Shown: one piece after another, positions 16,287 through 25,700 of the stretch
How positions within the stretch are numbered: the stretch's first letter is position 1
Layout of the letters: each line of letters starts with the position of its first letter
Source: Arthrobacter endolithicus
GTDB lineage: Bacteria; Actinomycetota; Actinomycetes; Actinomycetales; Micrococcaceae
NCBI RefSeq assembly: GCF_026627425.1
Contig: NZ_JAPNLH010000014.1
Span: forward strand, 1-64,000
DNA length: 64,000 nt
Direction of reading: 5' to 3'
Position numbers and translations under genes: made by a program
The notes under the pieces: generated by a model
What the model saw: the letters and a program-made list of their open reading frames with translations, nothing else
Database searches by the model: none
What the model was told of the DNA's origin: nothing

Positions 16287-17015
16287 TTAGGAACGTCGAG
16301 TCCAGGAAAGAACCGGGTCATCGGCCGAGATCACAGTGATTGTCAGGGGAAGTCTGCCCCCCGATGCCCAGGAATGGTTTGATGCGTGGCGTGGAAGGGC
16401 TAGGGCTTGTGGGTCCTTTATGCCGAGACGACGCCTGCCGGAGGCTGTGGTGGCCTTCCGGATGAACGCCCGCCGATGACAACCGGTGAGTGCGGCATAG
16501 CGCGCCTGCCACGTTTCCAGAATCGCGCGGGCGGCTTCGTGGAGTTTTTCACGGTGTTCGATCAGTTGCACGACATCAGTCGCGAGTGAGTCCTGTTGTG
16601 CCTGGACTACAGCGGTTTTCGAGGAAATCTTGTCTTTTTCGCGTAGGGATTCCTGACCTTGCGGGGTTGCCCGTTCCTCAGCGGTAGCCGGGTGGTCTGC
16701 TGACTGCTGTTTGAAGGATTTCTTGTTCTCTTCAAGTCTCCGGATTTGTGCTTCGGCACGGGCTATATCGTTGTCGATGGGCCGGAGTGCGGCGATGAGT
16801 GCGTCGTGGATTATTGCTTCGACGTGATCGACGTGTGAGTGGAGTGTCCGGGTGAGTGGGTGATGGCCCGATGCGTCGGGTGGGGTGGTCCTGGCATCTC
16901 TGCGTCCTTTGAGGCCGGTGATCCAGTTCTCGATGGCGGTATCGATTCCGACGCGTTTTGCGAAGTGGGGCGCATTGGGCAGTTCCCGTGACGCGTTTTT
17001 CTTGTCTTCTTTCAT
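16287..17015 (-). CDS. Coiled-coil hypothetical protein of an uncharacterised envelope block
   Basis: A 242-aa protein from ATG 17015 (MKEDKKNASRELPN) with GGAGG 7 nt upstream. Residues about 55-180 are strongly helical with heptad character (IDNDIARAEAQIRRLEENKKSFKQQ and TDVVQLIEHREKLHEAARAILETWQARYAAL). The tail is basic. No signal or membrane span. It is the last gene of the minus-strand group 19957-16287, so it may work with the membrane and OmpA-like proteins upstream. No family recognised. Confidence 0.65.
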   Translation of the reverse strand: MKEDKKNASRELPNAPHFAKRVGIDTAIENWITGLKGRRDARTTPPDASGHHPLTRTLHSHVDHVEAIIHDALIAALRPIDNDIARAEAQIRRLEENKKSFKQQSADHPATAEERATPQGQESLREKDKISSKTAVVQAQQDSLATDVVQLIEHREKLHEAARAILETWQARYAALTGCHRRAFIRKATTASGRRRLGIKDPQALALPRHASNHSWASGGRLPLTITVISADDPVLSWTRRS

Positions 17016-17077
17016 GAGATGCCTCCGTTGGGTTTGATGTGCCTGGGGTCCCCTGTTCTTTGTTACCGCTGGGCATG

Positions 17078-17272
17078 TCAGGTTGTGACCCAGTGCAGGT
17101 GGCAAAGAGAGCAGGTGTAGCCAAGGCGGCAGTGCATGCAGTTGGCCGACTTCCATTCGCCTTCACAGTGGGCGCATAAGCCCAGTTCTCCTGCGCAGGA
17201 GGTGCATGCGCGGGGAGATGGGTTTCGGGATTCGGCCCGGGTGATGAACCATTCTCGGATTTTTCTAAGCAT
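17078..17272 (-). CDS. Small Cys-rich protein (zinc-binding, treble-clef-like)
   Basis: A 64-aa protein from ATG 17272 (MLRKIREWFITRAE). The C-terminal half has eight cysteines in C-x2-C pairs (CTSC-AGELGL-CAHC ... NCMHC ... TCSLC), enough to bind two or more zinc ions. Its start overlaps the end of the membrane-protein gene (ATGCTTAG), so it is translated with it. No named family recognised. Confidence 0.65.
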   Translation of the reverse strand: MLRKIREWFITRAESRNPSPRACTSCAGELGLCAHCEGEWKSANCMHCRLGYTCSLCHLHWVTT

Positions 17273-18719
17273 TTGGGGTCTGGTCTTCTGTGGTGGGCTC
17301 CCATTCCGAGGGGACGGTCCATTCGGAGGTTGGGTCGGGGGCAAGGTTCTCGCTCTCGCTGTCGTGGGTGGGTCCCGGGGATGTCTCTGGGCTGAAGCGT
17401 GAGCGTACGATGCCGTCGGTTCCTACGCGCCAGTGGCTTATCCTGCCGTTGGATGCGGGTTTGTTGACTCTGCCGAGGTAATCGGAGATGACTTGGTTCG
17501 CGTAGGCGTTGTACCTTTCGGCGTAGGCCTTGGCGTTGTCTTGGAGATAAGCGGTGATGGTTGGATCACCGCTGGTGCGGGCTACTCCGTGGATATAGCA
17601 GTGCAGTCCTTCACCGACCATTGGGATGAGTGCGCGCAGGTAGTGTTGGGTCTGCCCCGGGATGCGATGGTAGTCGTGCTCAGCATCTGCTGCTTGCTGG
17701 TGGGCCAGCAGGCACATTTTTTCCAGGCTTTGGGTTTCCTCGTCGAGGTTGGACTGTTCTTGGCGCAGGTGTCGGAGTTCTGAGATGAGGGCCTGCTTGT
17801 TGTGGAGAATTTCCGTGAAAATCAGCAGTGCCAGGCACAGTGGAAGTGCGATGTTGAGAAGGATGAGCATGACTGTTCCCAGCGTGTCCAGGTGGACGCT
17901 GGTTAGACCGCCGGCGACGATCTTGCCGCCGCTGTGTTGGGCTGCGGTGAGGGCAGCTTCGACAGCTCCCTTCATGTAGGTGTAGCGGATCCAGGCGAAG
18001 CCAGCGATGACGAGTGCGAGAAATCCTAGCGCAGTCCAGGCGATGGCTTTCCCTATCGTGCGTGTCCCTTTGGAGGACATCAGGGCCGGCGCTGCCTGAA
18101 GGGGGACGGCTATGGTGATGAACGTGATCAGGCCGGCGAGGAGATAGGTTTTCCACTCTTCCTCGCCCAGCACGAATCCGGCCAGAACGTTGATGGCGAA
18201 CTCCCCGATGGCGCCGAGAGTGATGTATGCCAGTAGCTTCGGACTCCAGGTCCGCGTCCGCTGACGCTTGTCCTGTCCCGGCTTAACCGGCGAGGTCCTG
18301 AGCTCGATGTCGGGTACGTAGCTCTCGTGTGCACGGTCGGTCATCCTGCTGAGTAGGACGTCCACTTTCGCGTCTTTTGTCTTCAGCGCTGCCCGTGCGC
18401 TTTGGAGGCGACCTGTGAGTTGGGTGGCTTCGGCACGTGCGCGGCTGACGATGTGCATGGCCGCGCGTTCGTCCTTCCACTGTCTGATGAGGGCGCCCCC
18501 GGCGTATTTTTCCAGCCAGAGTTGGACCTTGTGCTCGAACAATAGATGCCGGTCGGGGTGGAAGGAGTGCTTGTCGTAGAGCCCTTTGGCCGCGTCTTGG
18601 GCGCCTTCCTGATCGCAGGCGTCATTGATCTGCGACTGGCTGGCGCGTTCGTCGATGTCGGGGCCTTGGACGAGGTTAAGAGTGTCCAGATCGAAGTCCT
18701 GTGGTGGAGTGTAAGGCAT
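17265..18719 (-). CDS. Multi-pass membrane protein with coiled-coil regions
   Basis: A 484-aa protein. The N-terminal 170 residues are soluble and helical (RARAEATQLTGRLQSARAALKTKDAKVDVLL). Four hydrophobic segments lie at about 185-335: LLAYITLGAIGEFAINVLAGFVL, TYLLAGLITFITIAVPL, AWTALGFLALVIAGFAWIRY and VMLILLNIALPLCLALLIF. A long coiled coil (LISELRHLRQEQSNLDEETQSLEKM) follows, and then a soluble C-domain. The gene lies 14 nt after the OmpA-like lipoprotein gene and overlaps the Cys-rich gene. The layout is consistent with an envelope-spanning assembly, but no family with known function was recognised. Confidence 0.75.
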   Translation of the reverse strand: MPYTPPQDFDLDTLNLVQGPDIDERASQSQINDACDQEGAQDAAKGLYDKHSFHPDRHLLFEHKVQLWLEKYAGGALIRQWKDERAAMHIVSRARAEATQLTGRLQSARAALKTKDAKVDVLLSRMTDRAHESYVPDIELRTSPVKPGQDKRQRTRTWSPKLLAYITLGAIGEFAINVLAGFVLGEEEWKTYLLAGLITFITIAVPLQAAPALMSSKGTRTIGKAIAWTALGFLALVIAGFAWIRYTYMKGAVEAALTAAQHSGGKIVAGGLTSVHLDTLGTVMLILLNIALPLCLALLIFTEILHNKQALISELRHLRQEQSNLDEETQSLEKMCLLAHQQAADAEHDYHRIPGQTQHYLRALIPMVGEGLHCYIHGVARTSGDPTITAYLQDNAKAYAERYNAYANQVISDYLGRVNKPASNGRISHWRVGTDGIVRSRFSPETSPGPTHDSESENLAPDPTSEWTVPSEWEPTTEDQTPNA

Positions 18720-18733
18720 GTGAGGTTCCCTTC

Positions 18734-19957
18734 TTATTGTGCGGGGTTTTCCATTTGTCGTGTGGAGGTGATTAGGACCTTGCGGTTCAGGGCAGCTTTT
18801 CCTGCGACCAGCTGGCCATGGGTGTCGAGGTCCGATATTCGGCCCGGGCAGTTCGGGCCGTAACCATCGGTGTGGAGGGTGGAAGTGACGCCGAGTCCGC
18901 GCAGGACCGTGGCGACGGCTTCGGCCCTGCGCTGGGAGAGCGTCTTCATGCTTTCGCTGGTGGACATGGGATCGAGCGCGGTGCAGCCCGTGAGCCAGAT
19001 ATCGGGGTGGTCGTTTCTGTTCAGATCCGGTGCGATGGCTGCCAGGACGGTTCGGGCCTTGTCCTTGTCAGCGAAGGAGGCCAGGTTGGGGTTGAATCTG
19101 AGTTGCGTTTGGGGCAAGGTCAGCGCGACTGGGGCAACCGGCGTGTCGGTGAAATTTACGGGGGTGACGGGGGGAAGCGGAGGTGATGCTGCGTCTCCGG
19201 GGGGGAAAATTTCGTTGTTGAACTCCACGGTTCCCCCGCCTGCGGTGATGATCGCTTCCCAGAGTTGCTGGAGTTTTGTATGCGCCCAGATTGGAAGGGC
19301 AGGCTGCGGCGCGGCGACCTGCCCGAGGCCCCACCAGGTGAAATGGGTGCCCTGGAAGCGCGGCTGATTGCCTGAGGCCTGGAGTTGTTTCACCAGGCTG
19401 TTGACATCGGTCTTCGTGGAGAGCAGCCCGGTCTGGAGCATGACTGGCCCGCTGGTGGAGACACCGCTGTCAATGATGAATACGGACTTGCTGGAACGGC
19501 CGGCCGTGTCGAGGGCGGCTAGGGTGTTACTTTCGTTGACTGTTGCGCGGGATGCTGCGATAAGCCCTACCGCGGAAGAAACGTTGGACTCGGTCGAGTC
19601 GGATCTGGTCTTCGGATTCTTGTCGATAACGGCCAGGTCTGCCGACCGGGCAGCCGTGGGTGCCCCGTCAGCGGGAATGACGGTAACGGTGAGGCTGGAG
19701 GAGAGCTTGTCGTGAAGGCTTTTCCCCAGGGATGAAAGATTCAGTACCTGCCGGTCCTGACCGTCAACGGAAATCTTGGAAAACATCGAGGGTTCGCCTT
19801 GCCTGTCGCCAGCGATGATGGCGAGGGTGGGTGAGGAAGCGTCCGTGCCTTGGGGTGTGGCTGTGGAAGAACCGCTGCAACCCGTGAGGATGAGGCAGGC
19901 AGCGCTTACGGCAGCAATGCCTGAAAGTATCTTTCGGTGAGGGGAAGCGGAGAACAT
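18734..19957 (-). CDS. Lipoprotein with C-terminal OmpA-like domain
   Basis: A 407-aa protein with a lipoprotein signal peptide (ILSGIAAVSAACLILTGC, lipobox LTGC, Cys 27), so it is anchored outside the membrane. The middle (about 45-230) has a VWA-like flavour (LAIIAGDRQGE, SKSVFIIDSGVSTSGPVML), not proven. The C-terminus (about 285-400) is OmpA-like: LRFNPNLASFADKDKARTVL, WLTGCTALDP, SQRRAEAVATVLRGLGV and a GYGPN motif, as in peptidoglycan-associated domains. It heads the minus-strand group of four genes and probably links it to the cell wall. The overall role is unknown. Confidence 0.75.
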   Translation of the reverse strand: MFSASPHRKILSGIAAVSAACLILTGCSGSSTATPQGTDASSPTLAIIAGDRQGEPSMFSKISVDGQDRQVLNLSSLGKSLHDKLSSSLTVTVIPADGAPTAARSADLAVIDKNPKTRSDSTESNVSSAVGLIAASRATVNESNTLAALDTAGRSSKSVFIIDSGVSTSGPVMLQTGLLSTKTDVNSLVKQLQASGNQPRFQGTHFTWWGLGQVAAPQPALPIWAHTKLQQLWEAIITAGGGTVEFNNEIFPPGDAASPPLPPVTPVNFTDTPVAPVALTLPQTQLRFNPNLASFADKDKARTVLAAIAPDLNRNDHPDIWLTGCTALDPMSTSESMKTLSQRRAEAVATVLRGLGVTSTLHTDGYGPNCPGRISDLDTHGQLVAGKAALNRKVLITSTRQMENPAQ

Positions 19958-20307
19958 GGGTTGCCTTTCACAGAGGGGGGCCGAAGCTTACGTGGCTGGA
20001 TGTCCGGGGCGGGGTCCCTACCGTTGGGCCCGCCGCCCCGGAGTTTCAGTTGAACCAGAACTGGCCGTGCTTGCCATAGGTATCGCAAACGAGCCGCTGT
20101 TGCGGCAGTGTTTGCATTGCTTTCCGTTGGCTTTCAGTAGCTGCATTCGATGAGCAGCGAATGGCACTTCTTGCATTGCTTACCCGAACTTGTTCGACAC
20201 TTCCTCTCTTCTGTGGGGGGGGGTGCTTTTCCCGGGTGTTCACTACTACCGGTCCGACTTGTCGGCTGTGACAGCGATCGGATACTTGATCCGGCGACCG
20301 CGAATTG
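19958..20307. other. Upstream region of the envelope block, no supported gene
   Basis: It should hold the promoter of the OmpA-lipoprotein operon. Two tiny minus-strand frames carry Cys-pair motifs (KQCKKCHS, KQCKHCRN) reminiscent of zinc ribbons, but they are interrupted and lack clear starts; they may be remnants. Confidence 0.4.
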
Positions 20308-20547
20308 CTAGGGCTGCGAGGTTAGGTGCCATGCGTGACAGTGAGGGCATTGGTAGCTACGAGTTTCGTGTCGGCGTTCTGCGAGGATGCCGTCCCGCTT
20401 GTCCAACGCAAACCTGCGCAGTGTGAACTCGGCGGCGGCCCGGTCGCGGAATTGCCGCTTACCCATGGAAGGGCAGATGTCCCAGGCCTGCTCGTCGTAA
20501 TGAGCATGGAGGCCGGGACGGTAGGTCCTGAAGCTGGTAGTCGACAT
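20308..20547 (-). CDS. Small hypothetical protein with C-terminal Cys/His motif
   Basis: A 79-aa protein from ATG 20547 (MSTTSFRTYRPGLHAHYDEQ) with AGGAG 8 nt upstream. The C-terminus reads YQCPHCHAWHLTSQP, a CxxC-x-WH motif seen in many small plasmid and phage proteins; a zinc site is possible. Divergent from the sigma-like/CHAT operon; it is not clear that they are related. Confidence 0.65.
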   Translation of the reverse strand: MSTTSFRTYRPGLHAHYDEQAWDICPSMGKRQFRDRAAAEFTLRRFALDKRDGILAERRHETRSYQCPHCHAWHLTSQP

Positions 20548-20968
20548 CGTTTTCTCCTGCATCGAAGTGATGCAGCTAATACGGCGCGGAAATGGTTATC
20601 GTGACACAGAAAAAAAGATTCGCCAGATCTGTCACAAGTCCGCATACTGAGCGGTATTAGGGACTGTGAGCTCATGGGAACAGCGGCGATGGCCTCAAAG
20701 TTCCAGCCGGCACGTAAAAGACGCTGGTAGCGTCCGCAGAAGATTTGGCTGGTAACCCTGTCACGGATCACATCAGCGGCCGGTACTAGCAGATGTGGCA
20801 GATACCGGCTGTGGCGGTTGGAGCTATCCTGCCCAATGGATGAAGGAGAAGCCATGGGACCAGCGGAGACACACGTCATTTTGACGCTCTTTATTGACTC
20901 CACGCACTTAGCCCCTTTTATGGTGCAGAATTCAACCAAAATGCAACAGGAAGAAAGGGCAGTAGCGC
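20548..20968. promoter_or_regulatory. Divergent intergenic region upstream of the CHAT operon
   Basis: No gene supported. As the region between two divergent genes it should carry both promoters. The stretch before 20969 has AAAGGGCAG as ribosome-binding site. No clear operator palindrome was noticed. Confidence 0.4.
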
Positions 20969-21796
20969 ATGGAACAGGAAGCGCATGATTCGACGGAAGA
21001 CATCGACTCGGCCGAAGACATCGAATCGGTCTATAAGAAAGAGACGGGGCCGGGTCACGCGCGCGCTAAAGCAGCCGCGCTGCAGTTTGAGAAAACCACC
21101 CAAGATCAACCGTTCAATCAATTCCTTGATGAGCAGTACCGTCTCATCAACGGAAAGCTTGTTGGCAAGCTAACCAAAGAACTCGGTTACGACGCGGCCC
21201 TCGATGTGGCTGGACAGACATGGACAAAGGCATGCCGATCCCTCCACCGTTTCGATCCCGAAAAAGGGTCCTTCAACAGCTGGCTTTGGAAGATCGCTCA
21301 TAACTCCAAGGTTGATCACCTCATAAAGGTGGGAGATCGCTGGAAAAAAGAGCTCGGCCAGGACATCTCAGAAATGTGGAACGAATCACCACGCGATGTT
21401 TACGCTCACTACGTCCCCAACCCTGAAATGATTGCCATCCGTGCCGATCTTGAAGAAACGATCGCAGGCCTGGGCGAATACCTCAAGCTCGACAGCACGC
21501 AACAACAAATCCTGTTATTCCTCCTCTACTCGCCCGATGATGAGGAGGAGGAAGCCATCTCTAACGCGGACCGGCAGCGTCGGACCCGCCTGCGGAAAAA
21601 GATTGACGAGCTGACGGGCCTGGATCCGGAAGAAAAAGAAGCAGTACGCCTGATGCGCCGCCACCACAGCTACCAGAACATCCTCTCGGCCCACTCCCTT
21701 GACGAGGCAGCGTTCAAGATAACGTACCGGCGTGCCTGTGACAAACTACTCAGACTTCTCACCAAGGAAATCGAAGGAAACGAACCCAATGACTGA
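20969..21796 (+). CDS. Sigma-70 region-2-like (ECF-type) protein
   Basis: A 275-aa protein. Residues about 45-115 match sigma-70 region 2: YRLINGKLVGKLTKELGYDAALDVAGQTWTKACRSL, then HRFDPEKGSFNSWLWKIAHNSKVDHL, the core-binding and -10-recognition helices of ECF sigma factors. The C-terminal region is helical and acidic (SPDDEEEEAISNADRQRR) and ends in SYQNILSAHSLDEAAFKITYRRACDKLLRLL, which could stand in for region 4. The N-terminus is acidic. Its end overlaps the next gene by 8 bases, and that gene overlaps the CHAT protease, making a tight three-gene operon. It may redirect RNA polymerase, or be a substrate or partner of the protease. Confidence 0.75.
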   Translation: MEQEAHDSTEDIDSAEDIESVYKKETGPGHARAKAAALQFEKTTQDQPFNQFLDEQYRLINGKLVGKLTKELGYDAALDVAGQTWTKACRSLHRFDPEKGSFNSWLWKIAHNSKVDHLIKVGDRWKKELGQDISEMWNESPRDVYAHYVPNPEMIAIRADLEETIAGLGEYLKLDSTQQQILLFLLYSPDDEEEEAISNADRQRRTRLRKKIDELTGLDPEEKEAVRLMRRHHSYQNILSAHSLDEAAFKITYRRACDKLLRLLTKEIEGNEPND

Positions 21797-22754
21797 CTTC
21801 CCTGCCGCCCCGACGCTGATCGAGGTAACCCCGGTGGAAACAGGCAACACCAATCCGCTCCACGTCGTCCTGGCACGTAGAGCATGGCTGGAGAACCCCC
21901 GTGTCACGGTTTCCTACGACCCTGCAGAGGACACCCTGATCCTCCGCTTTGTCATACTTCCCAGCACATATTCGATGTCCACTGACGAGCCCCTGTTCGC
22001 CGGATTCGACGCACTGGGCGAAGGTGCTTGGCCGACCACAATAGCCGTCAGCTCTGCATCGCAGGTTTTCTTTGAACAATCCCGCGCTATGACGAATCTT
22101 CGACACCTGATAGGCGAAATGGTGTGTGGGGCTGTCAGCGAGGTCCTGGACTCGGCCAAACCCCTGACTTCCACGGTTGAACTAACCGTCGAACAGGGTT
22201 TCGACCTTCACCTGCGATGGGATGCAATGACGACCGTGCTCGACGCGATGAGCGCCGAAGCAATGACCGATGACATCCTGAAAACCGTTCTGCTGTCCTG
22301 GACGGTGGAACTGGCTCCCGCTCTGCTCCGTGACGGGACAGCGAAAAAAACCATCGACCCGAAGAAGCTGCCAGAATCGATCCGCCGATCCGCTGCTGTT
22401 ACCGACGATGCCCTCTTCCAACGGCTCGTTGGTCGCAAGCGACGCCCTGTCGAACCGTGGTCGGTTGCCCGCCTCGATCTGGATCACAAAGGCGAAGATT
22501 ATCTCGTTTCAGTGGTAATTCCTCTCCCGCAGGGACCGGCAGTAAATACGACAGTGTCGGCCGATATCACCATCAATGACCAGACGTGGAACGTCATCCT
22601 CGAAAAAGACGAAGCGCAGGACCGCGTGTTGTCCCGAAAGCTTGTCGGATGCCGCCTCATTCCGGCAGAGGCCCTCATGGTTGATCAGGGCGAGCCTGCG
22701 GAAAACTTCTCGATCGAGCTGAAGATCCATGCCACCCCGGCAGATCCGTCATGA
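21789..22754 (+). CDS. Unknown protein of the sigma/CHAT operon
   Basis: A 321-aa protein from ATG 21789 (MTDFPAAPTLIEVTPVETG) with AAGGAA upstream. The N-half is strand-rich (RVTVSYDPAEDTLILRFVILP), a helical middle follows (LDAMSAEAMTDDILKTVLLSWTVELAPALL), and the C-half is again beta-rich (DYLVSVVIPLPQGPAVNTTVSADITINDQTWNVILEKDE). No family recognised. It sits between the sigma-like and CHAT genes with overlaps on both sides, so it should function with them, possibly as protease substrate, adaptor or inhibitor; this is inference from position. Confidence 0.75.
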   Translation: MTDFPAAPTLIEVTPVETGNTNPLHVVLARRAWLENPRVTVSYDPAEDTLILRFVILPSTYSMSTDEPLFAGFDALGEGAWPTTIAVSSASQVFFEQSRAMTNLRHLIGEMVCGAVSEVLDSAKPLTSTVELTVEQGFDLHLRWDAMTTVLDAMSAEAMTDDILKTVLLSWTVELAPALLRDGTAKKTIDPKKLPESIRRSAAVTDDALFQRLVGRKRRPVEPWSVARLDLDHKGEDYLVSVVIPLPQGPAVNTTVSADITINDQTWNVILEKDEAQDRVLSRKLVGCRLIPAEALMVDQGEPAENFSIELKIHATPADPS

Positions 22755-25700
22755 ATGCGCAGAGCAACACGTGGGAAGAGTTCTTTAAGCGATCAACCGT
22801 TGTGGACGACGCTGAGCTGAAAAAGGCTCGTTTGACCGAAATATGCCTCGCATATACCCAAATAACCCGGCCCCACACCTTCGGCGACCGGCCGGGAGGG
22901 TCCCCGGCGGGGCGGCCCAACAGGGAAACGGTTCGCAAGGCAGGTAGCGTTTTGGTGGCGTCAACATCAGAGGACGCTGCCGGGTCATCCGATACTGTGC
23001 GGTACGCCATCGGCCTGATCTCGGTCAACGCCGCCCCTGCTTGGAATGGTGATCCCGCCGACCCGGGGCCGGAAATGAGTCTCGCCCGAGTGACTGGAGC
23101 AATGGCCGTCGACCAGGCAGCAACTGCCGGAGACCAAGATCTCCTTACCTGGGTGCTGCTGCAGGTTGCATCAGTGGCCCGGCGGGCAAATGATTTCCGG
23201 GCATCCCGCGACCTGGCTGAGAAAGGCTTGGCTGCAGCCATGACATCACCGCGGTCAGGGTACGGGCCATGGTCCCTGATGGAGGCCGCAGGAAACCCCG
23301 ATTGGGCCGAGGAAGGCGACATCTACCGCCAAGTTGTTGCTGTGTCCGTTGCCAAACTGCTGGCAGCGAACAATTCCACATTGGGGGACTACCTGAAATG
23401 GAAGGAAGCTCTCGAACATCGATATCGATTTGCGGCGTCGATCCGCTCGGAGCGACCGACTCTCTATGCTCAATCCATTTCAGGTTTTGCCGGGCTTGCG
23501 AGATCCGTCGGAGACCGCCGCGCCCTCCTTCGAGCCGAACAGGAGTTGGAGGACTTCATCGTGAACGACGGTTCTTATAATCTGAAAAGAATCCTCTTAG
23601 CCTGTAAAGCGTCTTCCGCTGATTCCATGCGGGACTGGACGGCGATGCATGCCCTCAATAAGGAACGTTTGCAGTCCGTGCTCCTCTCAGTGGAAGAGCA
23701 GGCACGTGCTTCAGGTGTACCGGAGCCCCAGCAGAATGTTGAAGATGTGCTCTCCTTCCTGAAAGAACGGGGGGATCGCGTTTTTACGGCTGCCATAGGC
23801 AATTCCTGCCTTGGACAGGCAATGGCCCTCTTCAGGAAGGGTGATACGAGAACCAATGGGGACATATACGCACAAGCGATGGGATTACTCGACATAGCCG
23901 AAAAAGCATACGAAGGATACGGGAGCAACGGCTTCGCGGCTACGCGCCTCAGCCGTGCAAGAATCTCGCATGCCGCGCCGGACGGCAGGGGGATATCGGA
24001 TGAAGCAGCGGCGGCCGAATACCTGACGATAAGCCGCACTGGCCATACGGGTGGCATAAGAAGGAATGCTGTTCTGGACGCTGCGATCATCGCTCCCCCC
24101 GGTAATCCATCTGTAGCCGAACGTATTCATGAGCTGTTGGAGGATAGCCAATCGGCCCACCCGAAACTGCGGGCAGCGGAAGCCATCTGGTACCACAAGG
24201 CAGCGAGAGCGGACGTGCCCGGATTTACCTGGGCCCAAGTGGAGCGTTTGGCGTTGGATGCGGCAAACGCGCTTGTGGTTGAAGGTCGGCCTATCGATCC
24301 CTTGCTTGCCGTTGATTGTTGGCTCGCCGCCGTTGAAGCTCACAAAGAAATGCATGGCAGCCAGCAACTGGACATACGACTTGAGCGACAGTTGCAGGCC
24401 GTTTGCTTGTTGGCCATGCATTTGGTGACCGTGACGTATGCCTCTGAACGTGGTCGGGTTGCACGACAATATTTTAGAGTTTTCGCTGTTGCTGCCGATA
24501 TGGCCACACGACTGGGCAATGCCGGTGCTGCCGAAATCATCATGGAAGCAGCGAGGCGTGATCGGGTGGGTGTGCTTCTCGGTGAGCTATCCAGAAACCC
24601 CCAGGTCCATGAATCCATCCGTCTGGCCGCCCAGCAAATCGTCGTCGCCAACACTGCCGCCCCCGACGTACCCGATAACGTCGATACCGGTTCTTCCGCT
24701 CTTTGGACCACAAGATCGATGGCCGACATCAGGACCAGCCAGGCGATGGCCGCGGCCGATGCAGCCAAGATAATAGGACCTGCATCGACCTTGGCCGACT
24801 TCAACGAGTTCCCGAAAATCCGATCCGGCCAGATCGCTATTGATACCAGTATCAAAGGCCGTCCCGGGATAGTTCTTCAGCTGTTCAGACCAGAGGACGG
24901 CAGCAACCAGAAACAGGAGCTGTTTTGGGTTCTCACAAGCTCCATCGATAAGGGGCAACCAGTGTCCCAGTGTGGAAAGACCATCCTTCCGGTGAACCCC
25001 AGCACGCTCCCGCCGGCGGTTGACGCCGCCTTCTGGACTGAGCTCTACCAGCTGTCGGAATACCTCCTTCCCCAACCGTTACGTGAGCTGCTGTCTGAGC
25101 GGGCCCCGGGCAGTTCTGTCAGCTTGACCATAGTTCCCACCGGTTTGCTCAACATCCCTTTTGATTCGCTGGTCGTGGACCAGGACAAAGGCCTGATGCT
25201 CATCGACTGCGCCACCGTGATCCTTACCGGTTCACTCGCGGTAACTGACTCCATCGTCAAACCCGGCACCAACGATGGTGCAGGTTCCTGGATAGGGGTC
25301 TATGACACCCAGCGGCTCCCACATGCTGAGAAGGAAAGATCCGCAATGTTCGCCAGTCATCCGTCCGCCACGACGATAAACACGGCCGAGGAACTTCACA
25401 CGGTTTTCAGTATTGAAGGCCAACGGAATGTCGAGGTCCTTACGTTGGCCGTTCACGGGACGGCTGATAGCTCGGGGTGGGGACAGAGTAAACTCATGCC
25501 GGATGGGTCGATACTACGAGCCGTCGACGTTCTTCGCTGGAACGCCCCGCAATACTGCGTCCTTTCCTCCTGCCACTCGTCCTTGGCGGCGAACGAAAGC
25601 ACTGAGTTGAGTGGATTCCCCATCGCCCTTATTCTCCGTGGGGCAAGCACCGTTGTCGGTTCGCTCCACGAGGTTGATGACGCATCCACCGCGGAAATCA

